A stretch of 64,000 nt of DNA from Artemia franciscana (lineage: Eukaryota > Arthropoda > Branchiopoda > Anostraca > Artemiidae), in NCBI RefSeq assembly GCF_032884065.1, contig NC_088866.1:58363866-58427865 (forward strand), in the 5' to 3' direction. Every line of letters starts with the position of its first letter. Position 1 is the first letter of the stretch. Under the pieces are notes generated by a model. That model ran no database searches. It was not told where the DNA came from and saw nothing but the letters and a program-made list of their open reading frames with translations. Shown here in pieces: positions 47,412-60,159 of the stretch. The position numbers and the translations under genes were made by a program.

Positions 47412-48944
47412 TCTATATATATAAAAATAAGTTGTCTGTGGATGGATGTGTGGATGGATGTGTCAGGTGACGTCACCTGAAAAAACTGGATTAGGTGACG
47501 TCAAAACTGAAAAAACTAAAAAAAGGCAAAAACTACAAAAAAAACTAAAAACTAATAAAAAAAATAAAAAAGCTAAAAAACTAAAAAAACTATAAAGGTA
47601 AAAACCAATAAAAAACTAAAAAAAAAACTGAAAAAACTAAAAAAAGGCAAAAACTACAAAAAAAAACTAAAAACTAATAAAAAAAGTAAAAAAGCTAAAA
47701 AACTAAAAAAACTAAAAAAATGTAAAAAACTAAAAAAAATAAAAAATAAAAAAAACTAAAAAAAGGAAAAAACTGAAAAATAAGCTAAAATAAAGGTAAA
47801 AACCAATAAAAAACTAAAAAAAAAGGAAAAAACTAATAAATGACGACACTCAAAGAGAAAGCGACCAGGACAAAAAACTAAAAAAAAAGGCAAAAACTAC
47901 AAAAAAACTAAAAACTAATAAAAAAAATAAAAAAGCTAAAAAACTAAAAAAACTAAAAAAAGGTAAAAAACTAAAAAAACTAAAAACTAAAAAAAAACTA
48001 AAAAAGGTAAAAACTAAAAGAACTAAAAAAGAAAAAAATAAATGACGACACTCAAAGAGAAAGCGACCAGGACAAAAGGAATGTTCGATTAGCAATCAAC
48101 AAAGCACCGGGACACAGGGAGTATAAATGACGACCAGGACACAAGTAAAAAAAAAAAATTAAAAAAACTAAAAAGAAGGTAAAAACTACAAATAAACTAA
48201 AAAGAAAAAAAAAACTAAAAACTAATAAAAAAACTAAAAAATCTAAAAATCTAAATAAACTAAAAAAGAAAAAAATAAAGGAGAAAAACAAAACTAAAAA
48301 ACGAATGTATATACAGACCGGTACACCGGGATACAAATGACGACCGGGACACAGGGAATATAAATAACGACCGGGACACAGGGACACAACTACAACGGGG
48401 ACACCGGGGGAAACAGGGGGATATAAATGACGACCGGGACAAAAAAACTAAAAAGAAATAAAAACTAAAAACTAATAAAAAAAACTAAAAAATCTAAAAA
48501 TCTAAATAAGCTAAAAAAGAAAAAAAAAGGAAAAAAATAAAGGAGAAAAACAAAACTAAAAAACGAATGTATATACAGACCGGGACACCGGGATACAAAT
48601 GATGACCGGGACCCGGGACACAGGGAATATAAATGACGACCGGGACACAGGGACACAACTACAACGGGGACACCGGGGGAAACAGGGGGATAACCTGACA
48701 ATCTATTTATATGCAAAGACAATGGGACAGCAAAGAATGTTGTATATTCGCAAGTTTTACGTAGTTAAAACCATATATATATATATATCTATATTCACAG
48801 GTGGGACATAGGGACACAACTACAATGGCGCGTAACTATTATGGCGCGTAACGACTTACGCGCGCGGGGGGGCTTGGGGGGGGGCGCGAAGCGCCCCCAC
48901 CAACTAGGTGTTGGGGTGGCGCGAAGCGCCACCCCAACAGCTAG
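47412..48944 (+). mobile_element. Helitron copy A (non-autonomous)
   Basis: Starts TCTATATATATAAAAATAAG after A and ends CTAG before T, the A|T target rule of Helitrons. The 3' hairpin (48911-48937, 12-bp stem, GAA loop) lies 3 nt before CTAG. The 5' leader has gtgacgtcac palindromes. Most of the interior is A-rich arrays of ctaaaaa/ggtaaaaac words plus a GACACAGGGA-type minisatellite. The only coding scrap is the end of the helicase ORF near 48690-48768, reading PDNLFIC then [15 protein letters not shown], with a codon difference. Confidence 0.9.
48773..48788. repeat. Short (TA)8 in Helitron A 3' region
   Basis: Homologous in position to the long (TA)n of copies B and C. Confidence 0.85.
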
Positions 48945-48968
48945 TAAGTAATATAAGTAATATAATTA

Positions 48969-50124
48969 TCTATATATATAAAAATAAGTTGTCTGTCTGT
49001 CTGTGGATGTGTGGATCAGGTGACATCATGTTTGTTCGCATATGACGTCTGAATTATTTCACACTAATACAAAAGAAGAAAAAAACTAAAAAAGGTAAAA
49101 ACTACAAAAAAAACTAAAAAGAAAAAAAAACTAAAAAAGCTAAAAAACTAAAAAAAAACTAAAAAAAGGTAAAAATCTAATAACTAAAAAAAACTGAAAA
49201 AAATAAAAAAAGGGCAAAAACTACAAAAAAAATAAAAACTAATAAAAAAACTAAAAAAGCTAAAAAACTAAAAAAACTAAAAAAAACTAAAAAAGGTAAA
49301 AAACTAAAAAAAACTAAAAACTAAAAAAGAAAAAAACTATAAAAAAGGAAAAAACTGAAAAATAAAAGAGAAAAAGAAAACTGAAAAAACTAAAAAAAGG
49401 CAAAAACTAAAAACTAATAAAAAAACTAAAAAAGCTAAAAAACTAAAAAAACTAAAAAAAGGTAAAAAAAAAAACTAAAAACTAAAAAAGAAAAAACTAA
49501 AAAAAAGGAAAAAACTGAAAAATAAGAGAAAAAGAAAACTAAAAAAATATTAACAAATATAAAAAATATAAATATAAATATAATATAAATTAGCAATCAA
49601 CAAAGCACCGAGACACAAATGACGACCGGGACACAGGGAGTATAAATGACGACCAGGACATAAGTAAAAAAAAAAACAAAAAAAACTAAAAAAAATGGTA
49701 AAAACTACAAAAAAAACTAAAAACTAATAAAAAAACTAAAAAATCTAAAAATCTAAATAAACTAAAAAAGAAAAAAAAGAAAAAAGGAAAAAAATAAAGG
49801 AGAAAAACAAAACTAAAAAACGAATGTATATACAGACCGGGACACCGGGATACAAATGACGACCGGGACACAGGGAATATAAATGACGACCGGGACACAG
49901 GGACACAACTACAATGGGGACGCCGGGGGGGACAGGGGGATATAAATGACGAAGCTCAAGGGCAATCATTAGAATCATGAGGTATAGATCTGAATACGGA
50001 TTGTTTTCCCATGGACCATTATATGTTGCATTTTCAAGAGTCAGTAAACCTGACAATCTATTTATATGCACAGACAATGGGACAGCAAAGAATGTTGTAT
50101 ATTCGCAAGTTTTACGTAGTTAAA

Positions 50125-50214
<90 letters not shown>

Positions 50215-50361
50215 CAGGTGGGACATAGGGACACAACTACAATGGCGCGTAACTAATATGGCGCGTAACGACTTACGCGCGCGGGGGGGCTTGGGGGGGG
50301 GCGCGAAGTGCCCCCACCAACTAGGTGTTGGGGTGGCGCGAAGCGCCACCCCAACAGCTAG
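48969..50361 (+). mobile_element. Helitron copy B (non-autonomous)
   Basis: A|TC start at 48969 and CTAG|T end at 50358-50361. A-rich arrays fill 49070-49560 and a minisatellite spans about 49610-49945. A longer helicase C-terminal relic lies at 49948-50122: KAQGQSLES in one frame, then after a frameshift [20 protein letters not shown] and the [10 protein letters not shown] end. These are the last motifs of Pif1-like Helitron helicases. (TA)42 at 50128-50211. Two terminal hairpin-CTAG modules. Confidence 0.92.
50128..50211. repeat. (TA)n in Helitron B
   Basis: 84 bp uninterrupted, starting right after the helicase stop codon region. Confidence 0.95.
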
Positions 50362-50469
50362 TTAATTATAATTATAATTATTAATATAATTATTATTGTA
50401 ATAATAATTATTAATATAATAATTATTAATATAATTATAATTATTATTAATATAATTATAAGTATATAA
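50362..50469. repeat. AAT/ATT-rich simple sequence
   Basis: Repeated taattataat / ttattaatataa words separating Helitron B from the next fragment. Confidence 0.85.
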
Positions 50470-50836
50470 GTATATTGTCGTCATTTGTGTCCCGGTGTCC
50501 CAGTTTGTAATTTCTCTTTTAGTGTCCCGGTCGTCATTTATATTCCCTGTGTCCCGGTGTCCCGGTCGTCATTTGTGTCCCGGTGTCCCGGTCTGTAATT
50601 TCTATTCGAACATTCCCTGTGTCCCGGTCGTCATTTATATATCCCGCCTGTGCCCCCGGCGTCCCCTCATTTTACAATTAAACATTTTTCCGTGAACAAA
50701 TGTCTTAAATATCTTGAATGACGTCACCGTCAAAGCAAAAATGACGACAACTAACTTCATGACGTCAGTCAACACAGAAACATGACGTCACCTGATCCAC
50801 AGACAGACAGACAGACAACTTACTTTTATATATATA
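50470..50836 (-). mobile_element. Helitron 5' fragment (copy D)
   Basis: Minus-strand 5' leader tatatatataaaagtaagttg, CTGTCTGTCTG, three TGACGTCA sites, a ttcacggaaaaatgtttaattg leader word shared with copies E and F, then the minisatellite. It lacks the 3' half and abuts the 3' end of copy C, which appears to have inserted into its TA-rich start. Confidence 0.8.
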
Positions 50837-52894
<2,058 letters not shown>

Positions 52895-55014
52895 AGATAG
52901 ATATATAGATATATATCATGAAAAGAGAAATCACCAATGCAACAGCACAAACACAAAAAAAAAGAGACAGAAGGAGAAAAGGAAGACTCTTTTCCTAAAT
53001 TAGTGATTAATATAGACCAGCACTTGAGTGAGGCCTTAACCCTACTCATCCATACAATCACATAGGTCAAACAGCATAGCCATACACAATCAACCATAAA
53101 GAATAATCCATGGACAGGCAGTCATGTCGTCAATAAGTATAAGTCGTCATTTACCAAATAATAGAAAAAATAATAAAGACAAATAATTCAGAGGCAACAA
53201 CCAAACACAAGGGCTCATCAGGAGAATACACTGGCCTATATAGGGTTTCGCCACTTTAAATTCTCTACCCAGCCAAGTGTTGTGGCTACCACAGAATATC
53301 CATGGCATCCCCGTGTCAGGTATCACCCCCAAAATACATGCCTATGAAAGAAAAAAAAAACAGCAAATGTAAAACAACCAAGTAACACCAAAACAAGCTT
53401 ATCCTGTTAATATATCCCTCTTTTAGCAACAATAGGTAAACTAAATATAATAAATTTTACCAAATCACAAATATTAACACATTACAAAAAACCTGAATGA
53501 ACTAAACAATTATAGAATTCATCTTTACCATGTGGCTAATTTAAAAAAAAATATATAAATCAATATAATTACTACAAATCCTTGCATAATGAAGTAACTG
53601 TGAGAAAAACGCTGAATATGTGATATTTGAGTGTATATTACTTTCAGGGAATGGGAAACTAATCACTTCAAAATCAAAATCATCCGTTTTATTATACATT
53701 TTAAAACTTAATTTATTATTTTCACAAATATTAATATTTAAATCTAGGAAATGATCTTCATGACCAGCGCCATGACTAGGTTCAAGAAAAACCTCTGATG
53801 GATATATATTTTTAGAAATATCAATGAAATCCTTACAATTTAAGACCACAATATCATCTAAATATCTTTTATTATTTGACAAAACATGTTTTAAATTAAT
53901 TGGATTATTCTTATCCATCATATATTTACATTCTAGTTGACTTAAAAACAAGTCAGCTATAAATGGGCTGGCATTCCCCCCCCATGGGAATTCCCACAAT
54001 TTGCTTGTACAAATCACCACCAAATCTCATATAAGTATTGTATAAAACAAATTCTAATAACTCAAAAATCATATCCAAGCTGTAACATCTCAAGTTAACT
54101 GTAGTATTAAAGCAATTTGTCCATATAGCTTTTTTATTATAAGTGTCTATTTTTAAGAACCTTTTACTAGATAAGAGGAAAGATTTCTTGATAACAGTTT
54201 TTAAATTATCAAACACTATATTAAGTGATAAATTAGTATACATTGTCGCAAAATCGAAAGACTCAATTCTTTTAGCTGAAACCATTGTTAAAGAATCTAT
54301 CACCTGCAGTGAATTATTAACACTCCAATATGGATTAAAATTCGAAAATTTTTTAATACCAGAACAATAGGTTTTAAGTTTATTTACAATTTCCTTTAAA
54401 ATTAAAGAGAGGTCAGTAGCAGCAATGCGGGTTGGACATTTAGCTGCTCCAGCAATAAACCTTGGTCTAGGGGGATTCTTATGAAATTTTACAGTCCAAT
54501 ATATGAAAGCGAACTTTTTATCATTGTCATTTATTTTAATATTAAAAATTTTAAAAAGTATTTCTTCAGTCTTTTCAATTAAATTCTCATCCTCTATATT
54601 TACCTTTTCGTAAACATTAGTTGTGCATAACTCCCTTTTTAAGATATCACAATACAGCACAATTCTGACAAATTATGGCAAAATTATTATTAGCTTTATC
54701 CACTGGCACAATTACAAATTCATTTTTTAGATTAGCAATTGCTTGTTTAATCTTCGCATTATAAAATAATGATTTAGTGTTACTATTTTTTAAGTTAGAA
54801 TATATTTTATTTCTTATTCTACTAATAATTAAATTCTCCCAACTTCGAAAACTCTCTTTATTTTTATTCTCTTTCTTACACCACTTATCAATAAATAAAT
54901 CAAAATCATTTTCCAAGCCATCAAGAACACTCGATGGTTTCAGATGATGAGAAAGACGGAAATTAGCCCCTTTATTCAGTATAATTTGAAGATCATCTTG
55001 CTTTATTATTTGCT

Positions 55015-55020
<6 letters not shown>
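52895..55020 (-). mobile_element. Penelope-like retroelement, frameshifted, endonuclease-less
   Basis: Minus-strand RT in three pieces. 54957-54647 gives LNKGANFRLSHHLKPSSVL and then VIVPVDKANNNFAIICQ. 54660-53953 gives SFDFATMYTNLS (motif A) and ends VGIPMGG (motif B). 54023-53541 gives NASPFIADLFLSQL, RYLDDIVVLN (motif C, both D present), LEPSHGAGHEDHFLDLNI and LLHYARICS. All are signatures of Penelope-like elements. One frame break is at 54650-54660 and another at the C8 run near 53978-53985. No GIY-YIG endonuclease follows the stop at about 53541; 52895-53540 is non-coding tail. It is inserted beside (TA)n in the Helitron nest. Confidence 0.88.

Positions 55021-55104
<84 letters not shown>
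55021..55104. repeat. (TA)n between the Penelope-like element and Helitron E
   Basis: 84 bp uninterrupted. It replaces the usual TCTATATATATAAAAATAAG start of the Helitron. Confidence 0.95.
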
Positions 55105-55106
<2 letters not shown>

Positions 55107-55781
55107 ACATGACGTCATGAAATTAGTTGTCGTCATTTTTGCTTTGACGATGACGTCATTCAAGATATTTAAGACATTAGTTCACGGAAAAATGTTTAAT
55201 TGTAAAATGAGGGGACGCCGGGGGCACAGGCGGAAATATAAATGACGACCGGGACACAGGGATTGTTCGAATAGAAATTACAGACCGGGACACCGGGACA
55301 CAAATGACGACCGGGACACCGGGACACAGGGAATATAAATGACGACCAGGACACTCAAAGAGAAATTACAAACTGGGACACCGGGACACAAATGACGACC
55401 GGGACACAGGGAATGTAAATGACGACCGGGACACAGGGACACATCATTAGAATAATGAGGTATAGATCTGAATACGGATTGTTTTTCCCATGGACAATTA
55501 TATGTTGCATGTTCAAGAGTCAGTAAACCTGACAATCTATTTATATACATAGACAATGGGACAGCGAAGAATGTTGTATATTAGCATGTTTTACGTAGTT
55601 AAAAACATATATTTATATCTATCTCTATTCACAGGTGGGACACAGGGACACAACTACAATGGCGCGTAACTAATATGGCGCGTAACGACTTACGCGCGCG
55701 GGGGGGCTTGGAGGGGGGGGGGTGCGAAGCGCCCCACCAACTAGGTGTTGGGGTGGCGCGAAGCGCCACCCCAACAGCTAG
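55105..55781 (+). mobile_element. Helitron copy E (5' end altered)
   Basis: Leader words catgacgtcatgaaattag and ttcacggaaaaatgtttaattg, then minisatellite (about 55240-55440), helicase C-terminal relic (55443-55602), GCGCGTAA hairpin and double hairpin-CTAG end at 55778-55781 followed by T. No A-rich array. The TC start is missing. Confidence 0.85.
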
Positions 55782-55939
55782 TATATATATAAAAATAAGT
55801 TGTCTGTCTGTGGATCAGGTGACGTCATGTTTCTGTGTTGACTGACGTCATGAAATTAGTTGTCGTCAGTTTTGCTTTGACGGTAACGTCATTAACGGTA
55901 TTTAAGACATTTGTTCACGGAAAAATGTTTAATTGTAAA

Positions 55940-56221
55940 ATGACTGAAGAACATACAATGGCAACAGCCGAGGAAGCTGCTCAAAGAGTTTATGCCAAAA
56001 AACTTGCTGCTGATAGAGAAAGTAAGAAAAGAAAGCGTTCCGAGGAATCACAAGAACAGCAAGAAAACAGGGTTGCGGCTAAAGAACGCAAAACCGCGCA
56101 GTTAGATGAAAATCCACCTGGACAGCGAGAGTCAAAACATATCAAAACTGAAAATGATAGCGATGATGATTGGGTTTGGGATTTTGACTTGGATAAGGTC
56201 ATCAATGCCTACCAGATTTAA
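55940..56221 (+). CDS. Helitron Rep-helicase N-terminal fragment (truncated ORF)
   Basis: ATG at 55940 was chosen because the preceding leader (ttcacggaaaaatgtttaattg) is shared as non-coding sequence with copies D and E; an upstream in-frame ATG also exists at 55835. The protein starts MTEEHTMATAEEAAQRVYAK, followed by a strongly basic KKRKRSEESQEQQ segment, and switches near residue 75 to an acidic tail (NDSDDDWVWDFDLDKV) before a stop. The first part matches the charged N-terminus of the related Helitron protein at 40985-41240. The Rep nuclease and helicase core are absent, so it cannot mobilise the element. Expression unknown. Confidence 0.6.
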   Translation: MTEEHTMATAEEAAQRVYAKKLAADRESKKRKRSEESQEQQENRVAAKERKTAQLDENPPGQRESKHIKTENDSDDDWVWDFDLDKVINAYQI

Positions 56222-56731
56222 GCAAAAAAAACGAAGGTTCGTCGATATGTACTTCATAGTGACGCTGAAAAATAAAGAAGAAAAAGAAAACTGAAAATAG
56301 AAAAAAGGTAAAAAACTAAAAAAAAAACTAAAAAGAAAAAACACTCAAAGAGAAATTACAGACCGGGACACAAATGACGACCGAGATAGAGGGAATATAA
56401 GTGACGACCGGGAACCTCAAAGAGAAATTACAGACTGGGACACCTGGACACAAATCACGACCGGGACACAGGGAATATAAATGACGACCGGGACACAACT
56501 ACAACGGGGACGCCGGGGGCAGAGGCGGGATATATAAATGACGACCGGGACACAGGGATTGTTCGAATAGAAATTACAGACCGGGACACCGGGACACAAA
56601 TGACGACCGGGACACACGGAATATAAATGACGACCGGGACACTCAAAGAGAAATTACAAACTGGGACACCGGGACACAAATGACGACCGGGACACAGGGA
56701 ATATAAATAACGACCGGGACACAGGGACACA

Positions 56732-56890
56732 TCATTAGAATAATGAGGTATAGATCCGAATACGGATTGTTTTTCCCATGGACAATTATATGTTGCATTT
56801 TCAAGAGTCAGTAAACCTGACAATCTATTTATATGCACAGACAATGGGACAGCGAAGAATGTTGTATATTCGCATGTTTTACGTAGTTAA
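56732..56890 (+). pseudogene. Helitron helicase C-terminal relic in copy F
   Basis: The same relic is found in copies B, C and E: a [24 protein letters not shown] stretch then NVVYS. One frame slip separates it from the preceding LEQ-like segment, and a CAA-to-CAT difference alters the last residues. Confidence 0.8.
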
Positions 56891-57062
56891 AAACATATAT
56901 TTATATCTATCTCTATTCACAGGTGGGACACAGGGACACAACTACAATGGCGCGTAACTAATATGGCGCGTCACGACTTACGCGCGCGGGGGGGCTTGGG
57001 GGGGCGCGAAGCACCCCACCAACTAGGTTTTGGGGTGGCGCGAAGCGCCACCCCAACAGCTA

Positions 57063-57063
<1 letters not shown>

Positions 57064-57144
<81 letters not shown>
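57064..57144. repeat. (TA)n at the right edge of the Helitron nest
   Basis: About 81 bp, between the last Helitron CTAG and the resumed host duplication (cagttaagacaa). Unit 1 has only tatatatatag here, so it is an expansion. Confidence 0.95.
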
Positions 57145-57147
<3 letters not shown>

Positions 57148-57212
57148 TTAAGACAATTTTATGGACAAATATATACAATCCCTAAACAAAAACATGACTA
57201 TATTTTGTGACT
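57145..57212. repeat. Right half of the second 145-bp unit
   Basis: Matches 47270-47337 with a few differences; see 47193-47411. Confidence 0.85.
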
Positions 57213-58400
57213 GGTTGGTACTGAAAAGGTGAGAAATTCTGAAGTAATACGGTAGTTGCATTCCGTTTCTGTCGTGTACTCATGTTTTGTGAATTTTCAC
57301 TTTATATCAACATTTTATAAGTAATTGTTTGAAAAAAAGTCGATGCCATTCAACTTATACAAACCGAGAATTTAGACCCATCTATACCAGCTAGATAAAA
57401 ATAAATAAACACATAATTATTTGCCTTCTTTTATAAACAAGTTCTCGAATATCTATTCTTCGTAAATGATTGCTCCGACCTTTGAAGGAGTATTTCGAGT
57501 CATATACTTAGTTCTAAGCATATACTTATACGAACCTTTATTAAAGTTTTAAAGAGGTTGGGCTATATTTTAATTATTTAGGATGAACCGAGGAGGTGAT
57601 ACGTCATATAATGCAGCGCTTTAATTAGATAAAAATAGGCAGTAAATTGCCCATCTTTTGCTTACCAAAATCTAAAACTTAAATTAATAATGTTTGCACT
57701 GATTATACATTTACTTTCTATTATACAAATTCCCTAAAAAACAAGAACGCTGTAAAAACCACCTTGTTTCGCAAAAAAAAAGCATTAGCAAGACTCGAAA
57801 ACAAGTTTTTGACAGGAAACACAAGTGAATATTTTGCTTCTCAACCCCGTTGTGACATCACAATCCTGAAATATCATTTCGACAGCTTAAAGAAGTTATG
57901 ATTTTAAATTTCCCCTACTTGTGATTATGAAATAAAGATTTTCACCTCCCAGTTGGCTTTTGTGGTAATAAGGACAGATCGGGACCCAGAGATCGAATCA
58001 CGCTACAGAAATGCACTGCAGGGCCGACGCAGGGACCATAGTAGTCAAGAAGCGTCGTTAATTCTTAAATAATAAGGACAGATTCTCGTTATTAACTTAG
58101 ATTTAATTAAATACTTTTTGCCGGTATGCGTCATTAGTAAAATCTAACAGAGACCGCAAAAAGTATTTGAAACCTTGTTTCTAACTTGTTTGCAAAACGA
58201 AACAGGATTGCTAACAACTACGTCAGGGGGAGCATCCCCCCCCCACGGATCCGCCACTGGCTTGAGATGAACTTTCGAGTGAACATTTTACGCTAGGGAA
58301 TTTGCCAAAATTCTTATACTTCCTTTTCTTTTTTGTAATCGTACTTTTGCTTTGCCGACTCAATTTTACGTTTGAACCATGTTAGAGCAACTATCATGGG
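57213..58400. other. Non-coding
   Basis: No gene seen. Near 58250, ggatccgccactgg resembles worn repeat edges elsewhere. Confidence 0.35.
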
Positions 58401-58810
58401 GAAAAAAATTAAGCATTAAGCAGGATTTTTCACTGGTGAAATTCGTCATGGGGGAGTTTTCCACGGGATAAATTTTCCAAAGAGAATTTTCTGTGGGAGG
58501 AACTTACTACGAGGGGGTGGGTTATTTGCGGGAAAACTTTTCCACAGAGGTGAATATTTCCGACATAATTTAAAAACAATTTCTTAGAAAGTATTTTTCA
58601 AATGAAAGTGCGCTAAAACAAAAATTCTCCCGGAAACCGGCCATGGAAAATTTTTCAGGGCAATTTTTCTGGTGACAGGGAGAGGGTATTATACATGAGA
58701 ATGAATTTTCATAGAGGGATTGTCAGGGAGAGAAGGAATTTTCCATTGATGGGAGTTGGAATTCCCTACTCTATTTGAAAACGATCAGAGATTAAATTTA
58801 TTTTTTTTTT
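58401..58810. repeat. R1-associated G-rich segment
   Basis: Repeated variants of ttttccacgggataaatttt / gtgggaggaactt / gggaaaacttttccacagag. Similar words (in complement) occur near 41950 and 43610, next to other R1 copies. Confidence 0.5.
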
Positions 58811-59106
58811 CAACTGAAAGAAGGAGTAATATCAAAACTTATAACGAACAGAAATTATTACACATATAAGGAGGGCCACCCTCTCCTCAATACCCCGTTC
58901 TTTACCTTAAAGTTTTATTTTTGTCCCAGTTCCTTACGAACGACTCTTGAAACGCGCGGGCCGTTTAATTAGAACAATATGCTTTTTTAAATGTTCTAAG
59001 AAAACTTTTCCGTAAAGATCGAGGCATTTAAGCGAGAGTTGCCCTCTTATACAAGCAATATTTCCGTTAGTTTTAAGCTTTGATATTACTCCTTACTTTC
59101 AGTTGA
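58811..59106. repeat. R1 palindrome (66-bp arms)
   Basis: Left arm 58811-58876 (caactgaaagaaggagtaat ... aaggagggc) pairs with right arm 59041-59106 (gccctcttat ... ttactttcagttg). Same family as 26961-27183. The spacer includes gttctttaccttaaagtttt and aacttttccgtaaagatcg. Confidence 0.88.
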
Positions 59107-59279
59107 CAAAACTTGTTTTTTATTTAATTGTTAGTGAATACGGATATTTCAGCGTCATTCCAGTGTTTATTTAATTGTTAGTGAATACGGAGCTACGGTT
59201 ATTTCAGCGTCATTTGAAAGATCAAATGCTGTTTTTATTAAACCTCTTAGATGAAAGTATGAGTAAAATGAATGAACTT

Positions 59280-60150
59280 TAAAGGTTTTGCGAGTTCAGG
59301 GTGCGAGAATAGGTTTGAAAATAAATTTTAAGAAGACTAAGCCACTGACGCAAGGAATAAGTGAATATGAAAAGGTGACGTTGGGTAACGAAAAGATTGA
59401 TCAGGTGGACAGCTTCACTTACCTTGGTAGTGTTATTAGCAAAGACGGTGGGAGCAGGAAGATGTTAAAAGTAGAATAGCCAAGGCTCAGCTTTTTCTTA
59501 CGCTTAGAAAAAAGTTTGGAAAAATAGGAATGTAAGTCTATAAACAAAGATTAGAATATTGGAAACTACAGTGATGACATTGGTCAAACATGGGTCTGAA
59601 GTATGGGTGCTCCAAAAAACGGATGAAGATTTCCCAGATGTTTTCCAGAGAAATTATCTACAGATTGTTCTATGATTGAAGCTATGGTGATGACTGTGGT
59701 CAAATATGGTTCTGAAGCATGGGTGCTCAGAAAAGCGAAAGAAGATTTGCTAGATGTTTTCCAGAGAAATGGCCTACAGATTGTTCTGGGTACCTGGCTG
59801 ACTGACCGCATTTCAAACAGTAGGCTTTATGAAAAGTGTGGTTCAACCCCGCTTTCTAGGGCTATAATGAGACAAAGGGTTAAGATGACTAGAGCTCGTT
59901 CTGTGGATGAAAGAAGAGAGATTGTCAAAAATTGTCCTTTTCGGCCAACCGTCTACGGTTCAACGGAAAGCAGTTCAGCCGCGGTTGGGGTGGGAGGATG
60001 TCACAGATAAATATTGAAAAGAAATGGTAACTTCCTTGGAGGTGGTAAAGATGGAGGCTTGAATAGATTGGGATGGAAGAGGAGCATGTGCAGCTGTGTT
60101 GGCCTCAAGCGGCTTGGTGCCGCGGTGAATATTTAGTAGCAGTGTAAGTA
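59280..60150 (+). pseudogene. LINE (RTE/CR1-like) RT C-terminal remnant
   Basis: Plus-strand readings INFKKTKPLTQGISE, EKIDQVDSFTYLGSVISKDG, VVKYGSEAWVLRKA, LLDVFQRNGLQIVLGTWLTD and RISNSRLYEKCGSTPLSRAI, then LNRLGWKRSMCSCVGLKRLG: the post-palm and C-terminal part of a LINE reverse transcriptase. A segment (TLVKHGSEVWVL ... VFQRNY) is duplicated upstream at 59560-59670. Frameshifts throughout. It ends in a gtagcagtgtaagtagtaaag tail. Confidence 0.85.
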
Positions 60151-60159
60151 GTAAAGTAC

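Larger units (their letters stand above)
55782..57063 (+). mobile_element. Helitron copy F (carries an N-terminal ORF)
   Basis: Begins tatatatataaaaataagttg directly after the CTAG of copy E, as expected if E inserted in its TA-rich start. Contains a 93-codon ORF (separate entry), then minisatellite (about 56340-56720), a helicase C-terminal relic (56732-56890) and the double hairpin-CTAG end at 57060-57063 followed by T. Confidence 0.88.

Noticed and set aside
53200..53275. Possible hammerhead ribozyme in the Penelope-like tail (minus strand has GGCGAAAC and CTGATGAGCC)
   Set aside because: A three-pair stem II can form, but no proper stem III with a cleavage-site NUH and no closed stem I could be drawn in this order. 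Only core words are present.
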